The notes under the pieces: model-generated
Seen by the model: only the letters and a program-made list of their open reading frames with translations
Databases searched by the model: none
What the model was told of the DNA's origin: nothing
In this document: positions 1 through 8,687 of the stretch, one piece after another
Numbering within the stretch: the first letter of the stretch is position 1
How the letters are laid out: every line of letters begins with the position of its first letter
Translations under genes and position numbers: made by a program
Source: Pseudomonas eutrophicaquae
Lineage (GTDB): Bacteria; Pseudomonadota; Gammaproteobacteria; Pseudomonadales; Pseudomonadaceae
Direction: 5' to 3'
Assembly: GCF_023544715.1 (NCBI RefSeq)
Contig: NZ_JAMJEZ010000012.1
Location: 1-64,000, forward strand
Length of the DNA stretch: 64,000 nt

Positions 1-166
1 CCCCCGGCACTCGGATGCCAGGAGTTGTGCTCGTCACTGCCTGGCTCAGCTCGGATGTGTGTTTTTAGAGGTACCCTATAGCGGTCTTTTGCTCTGTGTT
101 AAACTTAAAAACTGGGTGCCTGTCAGATCCGGGCAACCGCCAAAAACCTAGATAGGGGAATAATGG

Positions 167-1153
167 ATGAAACTGAAAAACACCTTGGGCGTTGTGATCG
201 CCTCCGTGCTGGCCGCAACTTCCGTGAATGCGCTGGCGCAGGGTCAAGGTGCAGTCGAAACTGAAGTTTTCGCCAAGTACTACAACCCGGACAGCATCCA
301 CAACAGCACTGACGGCGCTCTGGTTGGCGCCGGCATCGGTTACTTTCTGACCGACGATGTCTCGCTGAACCTCTCCCACGGTGTCTACCGTGGCCTGGAA
401 GCTGACGTTGGCTTCCCGAGCCAGAAAGACATCGATGGCAGTCTGACCAGCCTGGATGCCACCTATCACTTCGGTCTGCCGGGCGCTCGCAGCCTGCGTC
501 CGTATGCCTCGGTCGGCTTCGCCCACCAGGAACTCGACAACACCTTCCAGCGCGGTCAGAACAAGACCACCATGGCCACAGCCGGTGCCGGCGTGAAGTA
601 CTACGTCACCGAAAACGTCGTGCTGCGCAGCGGTGTCGACGCCATGTACGGCCTCGATCACGAGCAGACCGAGTGGATGGCGGGCGTCGGCGTGGGCGTG
701 AACTTCGGTGGTGGCAGCGCCGCTCCGGCTCCGATGCCGGTCGCCGCTCCCGCCCCGGCTCCGGTGTACGAAGCACCGGCCGCTGAGCCGGCCCCTGAGC
801 TGGTGCGCGTCGAGCTGGATGTGAAGTTCGACTTCGACAAGGCCCAGGTCAAGCCGGAGAGCTTCGGTGATATTCAGAACCTCGCCGAGTTCATGAACCA
901 GTTCCCGCAGACCACCACCGTGGTTGAAGGTCACACTGATGCCGTCGGCACTGACGCTTACAACCAGCGTCTGTCCGAGCGTCGTGCAACTGCCGTGCGT
1001 CAAGTGCTGGTCAACCAGTACGGCGTGGCTGGTGAGCGCGTCAACGCGGTCGGTTATGGCGAGTCCCGCCCGGTGGCCGACAACGCGACCGAAGCCGGTC
1101 GTGCGGTCAACCGCCGCGTAGAGGCCGAGGTCGAGGCGCAGATCGTTCGCTGA
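167..1153 (+). CDS. oprF: OprF-type outer-membrane porin / OmpA-family protein
   Basis: Major outer-membrane protein that links the outer membrane to peptidoglycan and forms a general porin. The 328-residue product has a signal peptide (about 1–24, cut after NALA), an eight-strand beta-barrel region (about 25–180), a Pro/Ala-rich linker (about 184–212) and an OmpA-like domain (about 215–328). In the OmpA domain, GHTDAVGTDAYNQRLSERRA carries the Asp258 and Arg273 pair expected to hold diaminopimelate. The start at 167 follows a purine-rich stretch (GATAGGGGAA, 151–160). No cysteine occurs, whereas P. aeruginosa OprF carries four in its linker region. A perfect 12-bp hairpin terminates the gene. 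Family assignment is firm; the species-level porin type is not. Confidence 0.95.
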   Translation: MKLKNTLGVVIASVLAATSVNALAQGQGAVETEVFAKYYNPDSIHNSTDGALVGAGIGYFLTDDVSLNLSHGVYRGLEADVGFPSQKDIDGSLTSLDATYHFGLPGARSLRPYASVGFAHQELDNTFQRGQNKTTMATAGAGVKYYVTENVVLRSGVDAMYGLDHEQTEWMAGVGVGVNFGGGSAAPAPMPVAAPAPAPVYEAPAAEPAPELVRVELDVKFDFDKAQVKPESFGDIQNLAEFMNQFPQTTTVVEGHTDAVGTDAYNQRLSERRATAVRQVLVNQYGVAGERVNAVGYGESRPVADNATEAGRAVNRRVEAEVEAQIVR

Positions 1154-1170
1154 TCTGCCCAAGGCACGCC

Positions 1171-1203
1171 GACAATGCCCGCCCCGTGCGGGCATTGTCG
1201 TTT
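1171..1203 (+). terminator. Rho-independent terminator of oprF
   Basis: Perfect 12-bp inverted repeat (1171–1182 with 1188–1199, arm GACAATGCCCGC) with a 5-nt loop, followed by GTTTC. It begins 17 nt after the oprF stop and separates oprF from the cobalamin-regulated operon. Confidence 0.8.
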
Positions 1204-1238
1204 CTGCAGCGCAGGCTTTGCCGCGCGCGCCGGCACGT

Positions 1239-1267
1239 TTGACCTGGCGCGGCTAACCCTCTAACCT
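1239..1267 (+). promoter_or_regulatory. btuB: Candidate promoter of the btuB/cob operon
   Basis: TTGACC (1239–1244) followed after 17 nt by TAACCT (1262–1267). It lies just upstream of the cobalamin riboswitch, where the promoter must be. The −35 box is good and the −10 box is poor, so the call rests mainly on position. Confidence 0.35.
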
Positions 1268-1280
1268 TCGCGCCCTGCTT

Positions 1281-1475
1281 CAGGTGCCCCCCAGCTCACG
1301 ACTCGGAGGGGTGAAACAGGGAAGCCGGTGCGTCTTGCTTTGCAGACTATTCCGGCGCTGCCCCCGCAACGGTAGGCGAGTCAAGAAATCGCAAGTGGCC
1401 ACTGTGCTCTGGCATGGGAAGGCGCGGTTTTCGGAGGATTCCACTCGCAAGCCCGGAGACCGGCCTGTCGCATTC
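1281..1475 (+). promoter_or_regulatory. Cobalamin (B12) riboswitch
   Basis: The leader of btuB carries the conserved cobalamin-aptamer blocks in order: CAGGTGCC at 1281, GTGAAACAGGGAAGCCGGTG at 1311–1330, the CTGCCCCCGCAACGGTA core at 1358–1374, the B12 box (GCAAGTGGCCACTG, 1391–1404), GCATGGGAAGGCGCGG near 1412–1427, and GCAAGCCCGGAGACCGGCCTG at 1447–1467. Binding of adenosylcobalamin is known to repress downstream expression in this class. The stretch 1476–1595 has a short hairpin (1564–1569 with 1575–1580) next to the ribosome-binding site at 1584–1590. This fits translational control of btuB, though that is inferred. Confidence 0.93.
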
Positions 1476-1595
1476 ACGGTAGCGCGGCGGGCGCTGTCCG
1501 CCGGTCGCAGGCCCCTTCGGGTGGCCTGGCCGTCGTCGCATCCGTCGTCTGCCTTCAAGTGGCTCGCGCGGGGAGCGCGACACGGAGAGACTGCG

Positions 1596-3455
1596 ATGCA
1601 TCATTCTGTATTACCGGCGGCGCTGTTGTGCGCGCTGCCGTCCCTGGCCCTGGCGGCCGATCCCTTGCCCATGCCCTCCCAGCTGATCACGGCCAGCCGG
1701 ACCGCCCAGAGCCTTGACCGCTCGCTGGCGGCGGTGACTTTGATCGAGCGCGCCGATATCGAGCGCCTGCAGGCCAGTTCCCTGCCGGAACTGCTGCAGC
1801 GCGTGCCGGGCGTGACCCTGGCCAACAACGGCGGCCCCGGCAAGACGACCTCGCTGTTCATGCGCGGCAGCAACTCCACTCACGTACTGGTGCTGATCGA
1901 TGGCATCCGGGTCGGTTCGGCCACCAGCGGCGCCGTGGCGCTGCAAGATTTGCCGGTCGAGCTGATCGAGCGCATCGAGGTGGTGCGCGGCCCCCGTTCG
2001 AGTCTCTATGGCTCGGAGGCGATCGGCGGGGTGATCCATATCTTCACCCGGCGTCAGACGGAGTCGGGCGTGCGTCCCTTCCTGGCGCTGGGCGCCGCCA
2101 GTCGCGACACCCAGAGCGCCAGTGCCGGGCTTTCGGCCAGCCAGGGTGACCGCTGGTTCAACCTGGGCGTAACGACCAGCGACACCAATGGGATCAATGC
2201 CAAGAGCCGCGGCACCAGCGGCTATGAGGATGACCTTGATGGGTATCGCAACCGCTCGGTGTCACTGCGCGCCGGGCAGCGGCTGGCCGAGGGGTTTGAG
2301 CTGGAAGGCAGCTTCCTGCAGGCCGATTCACGCAATCACTACGACGCCCTGGGCCGCACCGGCATCAGCGGCCGGGATGCCTATGCGGACGGCCTGCAGC
2401 GGGTGGCCGGTCTGACGGCTCGCCTGCAGCCCTTTGAGCCCTGGCAGATCACCCTGCGCGCCGGGCGCAATGAGGATCGCTCGGACGCTTTCCAGGATGC
2501 GCGCTTCTTCTCGCGCTTTGCCAGCCAGCGCGACACCCTGAGCTGGCAGAACGATATCCAGCTGGCCGAAGGGCACCTGCTGGTGCTGGGCAGCGACTAC
2601 CTGCGTGATCAGATCGACAGCAGCACCGCCTACCGTGAGGATCGGCGCGACAACCACGGCTACTTCGCTCAATACCTGGGCAGCTACCAGCGCCACGACT
2701 GGCAGTGGGCGTTGCGCCGTGATGTCGATGAGCAGTTCGGCGATCACGAAACCGGCAGTCTCGCCTGGGGCTACACGCTGAACGAGGATCTGCGCGTCTA
2801 TGCCAGTGCCGGCACCGCCTTCAAGGCGCCGACCTTCAATCAGTTGTATTTCCCGGGGTTTGGCAACCCGCTGCTGGATGCGGAGACCTCGCGCAGCGTC
2901 GAAATCGGCCTGGTGGGCCAGCATGACTGGGGGCAGTGGTCGGCCAGCGTCTACCGCACGCAGGTCGAGGAGCTGATCGCCACCGTCACGGTGGCCGGAC
3001 AGAGCCAGGCGCAGGGCGTCGATGAAGCGCGCCTGCGCGGTCTGGAGCTGAGCCTCTCTAGCCACTGGTTAGGCTGGGATTGGCAGGCCGCCTACGGCTT
3101 TGTCGAGGCCGAGAACCGCTCGTCCCGCCGCAGTCGCAGTGGCATCGCCTATCACGGCAAGGACCTCAATCGCCGTCCCGCCCACAGCCTGAATCTGGAT
3201 CTGGACCGGCGCTTTGGCGCCCTGACGCTAGGTGCCGGGCTGCATGCCCAGAGCCACAGCTATGACGATCTGGAAAACCAGACGCGCCTGTCCGGCTTCG
3301 CCACCCTGGATCTGCGCGGTGAATGGCAGTTCAACCCGCAATGGCGCCTGCAGCTCAAGGCCGCCAACCTGCTCAATGCCGACTACCAGACCGCGGCCGG
3401 TTTTGAGCAGCCGGCCCAGAGCCTGGCGCTGACCCTGCGCTACCAGGCGCTTTGA
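1596..3455 (+). CDS. btuB: TonB-dependent vitamin B12 outer-membrane receptor BtuB
   Basis: Outer-membrane receptor that moves corrinoids into the periplasm using TonB energy. The 619-residue product has a signal peptide (about 1–21), a TonB-box-like stretch (QLITASRT, near 28), a plug domain (about 40–155: ELLQRVPGV, FMRGSNSTHVLVLIDG, IERIEVVRGP, SLYGSEAIGGVI) and a 22-strand-type barrel to the C-terminus. An upstream in-frame extension to 1284 is rejected because it would translate through the riboswitch. ATG 1596 has GGAGAGA at 1584–1590 and starts a proper signal peptide. It is the first gene of the cobalamin operon. The riboswitch makes B12 the likely substrate. Confidence 0.93.
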   Translation: MHHSVLPAALLCALPSLALAADPLPMPSQLITASRTAQSLDRSLAAVTLIERADIERLQASSLPELLQRVPGVTLANNGGPGKTTSLFMRGSNSTHVLVLIDGIRVGSATSGAVALQDLPVELIERIEVVRGPRSSLYGSEAIGGVIHIFTRRQTESGVRPFLALGAASRDTQSASAGLSASQGDRWFNLGVTTSDTNGINAKSRGTSGYEDDLDGYRNRSVSLRAGQRLAEGFELEGSFLQADSRNHYDALGRTGISGRDAYADGLQRVAGLTARLQPFEPWQITLRAGRNEDRSDAFQDARFFSRFASQRDTLSWQNDIQLAEGHLLVLGSDYLRDQIDSSTAYREDRRDNHGYFAQYLGSYQRHDWQWALRRDVDEQFGDHETGSLAWGYTLNEDLRVYASAGTAFKAPTFNQLYFPGFGNPLLDAETSRSVEIGLVGQHDWGQWSASVYRTQVEELIATVTVAGQSQAQGVDEARLRGLELSLSSHWLGWDWQAAYGFVEAENRSSRRSRSGIAYHGKDLNRRPAHSLNLDLDRRFGALTLGAGLHAQSHSYDDLENQTRLSGFATLDLRGEWQFNPQWRLQLKAANLLNADYQTAAGFEQPAQSLALTLRYQAL

Positions 3456-3464
3456 ATCCCCTCT

Positions 3465-3484
3465 GCGGGTACCGCCGTACCCGC
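3465..3484 (+). other. Intercistronic hairpin between btuB and the membrane-protein gene
   Basis: Perfect 8-bp stem (GCGGGTAC 3465–3472 with 3477–3484) closed by a 4-nt loop and followed only by GCTTTG. There is no proper T-tract, so it may weaken read-through or stabilise the btuB 3' end rather than stop transcription. Confidence 0.45.
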
Positions 3485-3504
3485 GCTTTGCAAGGAGTTT
3501 GACC

Positions 3505-4074
3505 ATGCTCGACCTTACCCCCCGTCAGCGCCTGGCCGCAGGCCTGGGCCTGGCCGTGCTGTTGGCGGCCACCCGCGGCCAGCACAGCGCGCTGCTCAAT
3601 CTGCCCAGTGCCTCCTGGGCGGTGTTCTTCCTCGCCGGTGTGCTGCTGCCGGCGCGCTGGAGCTTCCCGGCGCTGTTTCTAGGCGCCGTGGGGCTGGATC
3701 TGGCCGCAGTGACCTGGGGCGGGGCCAGCAACCATTGCCTGACTCTGGCCTACTGGATGCTGCTGCCGGCCTACGCCAGCCTGTGGCTGGGCGGGCGGTT
3801 GTACGCCCGCTGGCATCAATGGTCGTGGCGTACTCTGCCGGTGCTGGGCGGCTGCCTGCTGGGCTCCAGCCTGCTGGCGCACCTGTGCGCCAGTGGCGGC
3901 TTCTACTTCCTCTCCGGGCGCTTTGCCGAGCCGGATCTGGCCGGCCTGCTGACGCGCATCGCCACCTACTACCCCGGCTCGCTGCAGGTGCTGGTCGGTT
4001 ACGTCGCCGCCGCTGGCCTCCTGCTCGGCCTGGCCCGTAGCCTGCAACGCCCGGCACTGGAGGTGCGCGCATGA
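3505..4074 (+). CDS. Unassigned small integral membrane protein of the cobalamin operon
   Basis: Not recognised with confidence. The 189-residue protein is very hydrophobic, with about six predicted membrane segments (roughly 9–24, 36–50, 53–70, 78–98, 109–131 and 158–176) and no P-loop or periplasmic-binding features. ATG 3505 is chosen over TTG 3499 because AAGGAG lies at 3492–3497. The gene lies between btuB and cobO, and its stop overlaps the cobO start (ATGA), so it is translationally coupled. Its size, topology and place under the riboswitch suggest uptake of a corrinoid, cobalt or a precursor, for example an ECF-type substrate-binding subunit. That role is an inference from context only. 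Confidence 0.7.
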   Translation: MLDLTPRQRLAAGLGLAVLLAATRGQHSALLNLPSASWAVFFLAGVLLPARWSFPALFLGAVGLDLAAVTWGGASNHCLTLAYWMLLPAYASLWLGGRLYARWHQWSWRTLPVLGGCLLGSSLLAHLCASGGFYFLSGRFAEPDLAGLLTRIATYYPGSLQVLVGYVAAAGLLLGLARSLQRPALEVRA

Positions 4075-4682
4075 GCGAGGATCTGGCCCGCGATGAGCGC
4101 CATCGCGCACGCATGCAGCGCAAGAAAGCGCTGATCGATCAGAAGATTGCCGAAGCACAGGACGAGTACGGCCTGCTGCTGGTGCACACCGGCAATGGCA
4201 AGGGCAAAAGCAGTTCGGCGTTCGGCATGGTGGCCCGTGCGCTGGGTCATGGCCTGCGGGTAGGGGTGGTGCAGTTCATCAAGGGCGCCGCCAGCACCGG
4301 TGAAGAGGCCTTTTTCCGCCGCTTCCCCGAGGAGGTCAGCTATCACGTGATGGGCGAGGGCTTCACCTGGGAAACCCAGGATCGCCAGCGTGATATCGCC
4401 AAGGCCCAGGAAGCCTGGGCAGTGGCGCGCAGCCTGCTGGCTGATCCGCAGATCGCTCTGGTAGTACTCGATGAGCTGAACATTGCCCTCAAGTACGGCT
4501 ACCTCGAAGTGGACACGGTACTGGCAGACATCGAATCGCGCCCGCTGCTGCAGCATGTGGTGGTGACCGGGCGGGGTGCGCCGGAGGCGCTGATTGCCGC
4601 CGCGGACACAGTGACCGAGATGGGCCTGATCAAGCACGCCTTCAAAGCCGGGGTGAAGGCGCAGAAAGGGGTGGAGTTCTGA
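4071..4682 (+). CDS. cobO: Cob(I)yrinic acid a,c-diamide adenosyltransferase
   Basis: Transfers the 5'-deoxyadenosyl group of ATP to the cobalt of reduced corrinoids, making the adenosyl form used by later steps and by salvage. The 203-residue protein has the CobA/CobO P-loop HTGNGKGKSSSA (about 39–50), the VGVVQFIKG strand and the acidic VVLDELN motif of the family. Its length is typical. Its start overlaps the membrane-protein stop by 4 nt and its stop overlaps the cobB start (TGATG), so it is embedded in a coupled operon. Confidence 0.96.
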   Translation: MSEDLARDERHRARMQRKKALIDQKIAEAQDEYGLLLVHTGNGKGKSSSAFGMVARALGHGLRVGVVQFIKGAASTGEEAFFRRFPEEVSYHVMGEGFTWETQDRQRDIAKAQEAWAVARSLLADPQIALVVLDELNIALKYGYLEVDTVLADIESRPLLQHVVVTGRGAPEALIAAADTVTEMGLIKHAFKAGVKAQKGVEF

Positions 4683-6016
4683 TGACCGAGACCCTGCGCT
4701 CGCCCACGCCGGCGGCTGAGCCCTCCCAGACGCGCCGCTGCCCGGCGCTGCTGATCGCCGCACCCGCCTCGGGGCAGGGCAAGACCACGGTGACCGCGGC
4801 GCTGGCCCGCCATTACCGCAACCAGGGCTTGCGGGTCCGGGTCTTCAAGTGTGGCCCGGACTTTCTCGACCCGATGATTCTGGAGCGGGCCTGTGGCGCG
4901 CCGGTCTATCCGCTGGATCTGTGGATGGTCGGTGAGGAGGAGTGTCGGCGGCGCCTCTGGCAGGCGGCGGGTGAGGCGGATCTGCTCCTGATCGAGGGGG
5001 TGATGGGGCTGTTTGACGGCAGCCCGTCGGCGGCGGATCTGGCGCGGCGCTTTGGCGTGCCGGTGCTGGCAGTCATCGACGGTTCAGCGATGGCGCAGAC
5101 CTTTGCCGCCATCGCCCACGGGCTGGCCAGCTATCAGGCGGATCTGCCGTTTGCCGGGGTGCTGGCCAACCGGGTTGGCAGCACCCGCCACGGCGAAATT
5201 CTCAAGACCAGTCTGGCCGGCGCACAGCACTGGTTCGGCGCGCTGCCGCGCGAGGCGGCGATCAGCCTGCCGAGCCGGCATCTGGGGCTGGTGCAGGCCG
5301 GGGAGCTGGCGGATCTGGAGGCGCGGCTGGAGGCGGCGGCCGCGCTGCTGGCGCAGAGCATCGAGGCGGCGCTGCCGCCGGCGGTAGACTTTGAGCCCGC
5401 TGCGCCGCTGGACTGCCCGCGCCTGCTGGAGGGGGTGCGCATCGGCGTGGCGCGGGATGCGGCCTTTGCCTTTGTCTATCCGGCCAATCTGGATCTGTTG
5501 CGTGAGCTGGGGGCGCAGCTTCATTTCTTCTCGCCGCTGGTGGATCACCAGCTGCCGGAGGTTGACAGCCTGTACCTGCCGGGCGGCTATCCTGAATTGC
5601 ACCTGGCCGCGCTGGAGCGCAACCACGGGATGCGCGAGGCGATCCGCGCGCATCATGTACAGGGCAAGCCGATCCTTGCCGAGTGTGGCGGCATGCTCTA
5701 CCTGCTGGAGAGCTTGAGCGATGTAGCGGGCCAGCGTGGGCAGATGCTCGGCCTGCTGCCCGGTGAGGCGCAGATGCAGCCCAAGCTGGTCACCCTGGCC
5801 ATGCAGGCGGTCAGCCTGCCGGAGGGTGTGCTGCGTGGGCACAGCTACCACCATTCGCAGATGAGTTGCCCGCTGACGCCGGTGAGCTTTGGCGAATGCC
5901 CCAACTACCGGCGCACCCGCGAGCCGCTCTATCAGGTCGGCCGTCTGACGGCCAGTTACGTGCATTTCTACCTGCCCTCGGCGCCGCGCGCGGCGGCGGC
6001 GCTGCTGGCCCCTTGA
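4682..6016 (+). CDS. cobB: Cobyrinic acid a,c-diamide synthase (glutamine-hydrolysing)
   Basis: Amidates the a and c side chains of (hydrogeno)byrinic or cobyrinic acid using ATP and glutamine. In this 444-residue protein the N-terminal dethiobiotin-synthetase-like domain carries the P-loop ASGQGKTT (about 29–36). The C-terminal class-I amidotransferase domain has LPGGYPELH and ILAECGGMLYL with nucleophile Cys335. A His-containing RGHSYHHSQ segment follows. The presence of the CobB/CbiA enzyme next to cobO does not by itself decide between the aerobic and anaerobic pathways; those diagnostic genes lie outside the window. Confidence 0.95.
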   Translation: MTETLRSPTPAAEPSQTRRCPALLIAAPASGQGKTTVTAALARHYRNQGLRVRVFKCGPDFLDPMILERACGAPVYPLDLWMVGEEECRRRLWQAAGEADLLLIEGVMGLFDGSPSAADLARRFGVPVLAVIDGSAMAQTFAAIAHGLASYQADLPFAGVLANRVGSTRHGEILKTSLAGAQHWFGALPREAAISLPSRHLGLVQAGELADLEARLEAAAALLAQSIEAALPPAVDFEPAAPLDCPRLLEGVRIGVARDAAFAFVYPANLDLLRELGAQLHFFSPLVDHQLPEVDSLYLPGGYPELHLAALERNHGMREAIRAHHVQGKPILAECGGMLYLLESLSDVAGQRGQMLGLLPGEAQMQPKLVTLAMQAVSLPEGVLRGHSYHHSQMSCPLTPVSFGECPNYRRTREPLYQVGRLTASYVHFYLPSAPRAAAALLAP

Positions 6017-6035
6017 CCCCTGGATGGAGCGCCTG

Positions 6036-6773
6036 ATGTCCCGGTCTACCTGTAATCTCCTGCCGGCTGACGGCTGTGCATCGCGCGCAGCCTCGGAGGG
6101 CGCGGTACCGTGCCCTCCGGATCAGCACGCGCACGCCTTCAGCCCCGCCGAGCGCGCTGCGGTCTACCGGGCGATTGCCGAGCGCCGTGACATGCGCCAT
6201 TTCAGCGGCGGCACGGTGGACCCGCAGCTGCTGACGCGCCTGTTGACGGCCGCCCACCAGGCCCCGAGCGTCGGCCTGATGCAACCCTGGCGCTTTATCC
6301 GCATCCGCGAGGCGGCGCTGCGTCAGCAGATTGCGCAACTGGTCGAGGCCGAGCGCCAGGCCACCGCTCAGGCCTTGGGCGCGCGCGGTGAGGCGTTCAT
6401 GGCCTTGAAGGTCGATGGCATTCTCGACTGCGCGGAGCTGCTGGTTGCCGTACTGCCGTCCGGGCGTGAGCAGCATGTGTTCGGGCGCCGCACCTTGCCG
6501 CAGATGGATCTGGCCTCGCTGTCCTGCGCGATCCAGAACCTCTGGCTGGCCGCCCGCGCCGAGGGGCTGGGCATGGGCTGGGTGTCGCTGTTCGAGCCGC
6601 AGGCGCTGGCCGAACTGCTGCGCCTGCCGGAGGGCGCGGAGCCGGTGGCGATCCTCTGCCTCGGGCCGGTGGCGCACTTTTATTCCCGGCCGATGCTGGT
6701 CGAGGAAAACTGGTGCGAGGAGCGCCCACTGGCCGAGTTGCTGTTCGATGACTACTGGGGGCAGCCGGCATGA
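6036..6773 (+). CDS. bluB: 5,6-dimethylbenzimidazole synthase BluB
   Basis: Oxygen-dependent flavin-destroying enzyme that converts reduced FMN to 5,6-dimethylbenzimidazole, the lower ligand of B12. The nitroreductase-like fold is seen in [40 protein letters not shown] and [13 protein letters not shown] 6036 is chosen over ATG 6024 because GGAG lies at 6026–6029. The 245-residue product has about 30 more N-terminal residues than usual (Cys- and Ala-rich before [12 protein letters not shown]), and no better internal start is seen. With cobT nearby, the operon makes and attaches its own dimethylbenzimidazole. Confidence 0.93.
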   Translation: MSRSTCNLLPADGCASRAASEGAVPCPPDQHAHAFSPAERAAVYRAIAERRDMRHFSGGTVDPQLLTRLLTAAHQAPSVGLMQPWRFIRIREAALRQQIAQLVEAERQATAQALGARGEAFMALKVDGILDCAELLVAVLPSGREQHVFGRRTLPQMDLASLSCAIQNLWLAARAEGLGMGWVSLFEPQALAELLRLPEGAEPVAILCLGPVAHFYSRPMLVEENWCEERPLAELLFDDYWGQPA

Positions 6774-7678
6774 GTCTGGGGTTGTCGATGCTGGCGGCGG
6801 TGCTGCTGGATGCCCTGTGTGGCGAGCCGCGCCGCTATCACCCGCTGGTCGGGTTCGGACGGCTGGCCAATGCGCTGGAGGCCTGGGGGAATCGTGAGGG
6901 CTCTGGCCGTCGCTGGCAGGGGCTGATGGCCTGGGCACTGGCGGTATTGCCGCTGACGCTGCTGGCGGCGCTCTTGGCCAGCCTGCCGCTGATCGGCGGG
7001 CTGCTGGAGATCCTTGCCCTGTACGCCGCGCTGGGGCTGCGCAGCCTGCATGAGCACGCCAGGCCGATCGCGGCCGCGCTGCGCGCCGGGGATCTGCCGG
7101 CGGCGCAGCAGGCGCTGTCGATGATCGTCAGCCGCGACACCCAGGTGCTGGATGCCGAGGGCGTGGCCCGTGGAGCGACCGAATCGGTGCTGGAAAACAG
7201 CAGTGATGCGGTGTTTGCCGCGCTGTTCTGGTTTGCATTGGCCGGGGCGCCCGGAGTGGTGCTCTATCGGCTGGCCAATACGCTGGATGCCATGTGGGGC
7301 TATCGCACCGCGCGTTTTGAACGCTTTGGCTGGGCCGCCGCGCGGCTGGATGATCTGCTCAATTACCTGCCAGCCCGCCTGACGGCACTGAGCTGGGCGC
7401 TGCTCGGCCAGACCCACCAGGCGCTGAACTGCTGGCGCCGTCAGGCAGGGCAGTGCGCCAGCCCGAACGGTGGGCCGGTGATGGCTGCCGGTGCCGGGGC
7501 GCTTGGCGTGCAGCTGGGCGGGGCGGCCTGTTATCACGGGCAATGGCAGGCACGGCCAGTGCTGGGCTGCGGGCAGCCGGCCAGCGCGCAGAGCATCGAG
7601 GCGGCGCTGGCACTGCTGCGCCGCGGTGTGCTGCTGTGGTTGCTGCTGATCCTGCTGGGGGGCTGGCTGTATGGCTGA
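6770..7678 (+). CDS. cbiB: Adenosylcobinamide-phosphate synthase CbiB (CobD in Pseudomonas naming)
   Basis: Inner-membrane enzyme that joins adenosylcobyric acid to (R)-1-aminopropan-2-ol phosphate. The 302-residue protein is hydrophobic with several membrane segments (about 5–20, 48–80, 145–170 and 285–300). It carries the family blocks [38 protein letters not shown] and [14 protein letters not shown]. It overlaps bluB by 4 nt and the next gene by 8 nt. The adjacent decarboxylase supplies its aminopropanol phosphate substrate. Confidence 0.94.
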   Translation: MSLGLSMLAAVLLDALCGEPRRYHPLVGFGRLANALEAWGNREGSGRRWQGLMAWALAVLPLTLLAALLASLPLIGGLLEILALYAALGLRSLHEHARPIAAALRAGDLPAAQQALSMIVSRDTQVLDAEGVARGATESVLENSSDAVFAALFWFALAGAPGVVLYRLANTLDAMWGYRTARFERFGWAAARLDDLLNYLPARLTALSWALLGQTHQALNCWRRQAGQCASPNGGPVMAAGAGALGVQLGGAACYHGQWQARPVLGCGQPASAQSIEAALALLRRGVLLWLLLILLGGWLYG

Positions 7679-8687
7679 GGGTTTGCTCGAACACGGCGGC
7701 CGCCTCAAGGCCGCAGCCCGTCACTATGGGATTGCCGAGGCGGATTGGCTGGACCTTTCCACCGGCATTGCGCCGATCCCCTGGCCGCTGCCGCCCTTGC
7801 CGGAGAGTGCCTGGGCGCGCCTGCCAGAAGAGGGCGATGCGCTCGCCGCACTGGCAGCCCGCTGTTACGGCGCGCAGCACGCCCTGCCGGTGGCGGGCAG
7901 TCAGGCGGCCATTCAGGCGCTGCCGCTGCTCTGGCCGCGGGCGCGGGTAGCGGTGCTGACGCCCTGTTATGCCGAACACGCCGCCGCCTGGCAGCGGGCC
8001 GGACATGCGCTGCAGCCCGTGTCTGCCGAGGCGATCGAGGCGCAGCTGGAGCAGCAGGATGTGCTGGTGCTGGCCAACCCGAATAACCCCACGGGGATGC
8101 GTTTTAGCGCGGATCAGCTGCTCGCCTGGCACGCCCGCCTTGCGGCGCGTGGCGGGCTGCTGCTGGTGGATGAGGCGTTCATGGATTGCAGCGCGGCGCA
8201 AAGCATCGCCGCCCATGCCCATCAGCCGGGGCTGGTGGTGCTGCGATCATTCGGCAAGTTCTTTGGGTTGGCCGGAGTGCGGCTGGGTTTTGTGCTGGCT
8301 GAGCCGGCGCTGCTGGCGCGTCTGCAGCAGCACCTCGGCCCCTGGACGGTCAGCGGGCCGGCGCGGCTGATCGGCTGTGCGGCGCTGGCGCCTGACGCGG
8401 CGGCGGCGCGTGCCAGCCGTGCCGCGCAGCTGGAGGCGGATGGCGCGCGTCTGGCCGCTCTGCTGCGCCGGCTGGGCTTGCCGCCGTGCGGGGGCACCGC
8501 GCTGTTTCAATGGCTGCGCCATCCCGAGGCGAGCGCCCTGCATGAGGCACTGGCCCAGCGCGGCATTCTGGTGCGTCTATTTAGCGATCCGCCCAGTCTG
8601 CGTATTGGTCTGCCGGGCGACGCCGCCGGCTGGGCGCGGCTGGAGCAGGCACTGACCGACATTTTACAGACAGGAGTTCGGCGATGA
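7671..8687 (+). CDS. cobD: L-threonine-O-3-phosphate decarboxylase (CobC in Pseudomonas naming)
   Basis: PLP enzyme that makes (R)-1-amino-2-propanol phosphate, the linker between corrin ring and nucleotide loop. The 338-residue type-I aminotransferase fold shows LANPNNPTG (substrate/cofactor loop), LLVDEAF (Asp contacting the PLP ring) and [16 protein letters not shown] with Schiff-base Lys196. Position between cbiB and cobQ separates it from ordinary histidinol-phosphate aminotransferases, which it resembles. It overlaps cobQ by 4 nt. Confidence 0.93.
   Translation: MAEGLLEHGGRLKAAARHYGIAEADWLDLSTGIAPIPWPLPPLPESAWARLPEEGDALAALAARCYGAQHALPVAGSQAAIQALPLLWPRARVAVLTPCYAEHAAAWQRAGHALQPVSAEAIEAQLEQQDVLVLANPNNPTGMRFSADQLLAWHARLAARGGLLLVDEAFMDCSAAQSIAAHAHQPGLVVLRSFGKFFGLAGVRLGFVLAEPALLARLQQHLGPWTVSGPARLIGCAALAPDAAAARASRAAQLEADGARLAALLRRLGLPPCGGTALFQWLRHPEASALHEALAQRGILVRLFSDPPSLRIGLPGDAAGWARLEQALTDILQTGVRR

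Noticed and set aside
65-1195. Long open frame on the minus strand opposite oprF
   Set aside because: It is the shadow of a GC-rich gene. The plus-strand frame has a signal peptide, barrel and OmpA domain; the other has no recognisable domain.
1284-1595. N-terminal extension of BtuB
   Set aside because: It would translate through all conserved riboswitch blocks and hide the signal peptide that begins at 1596.
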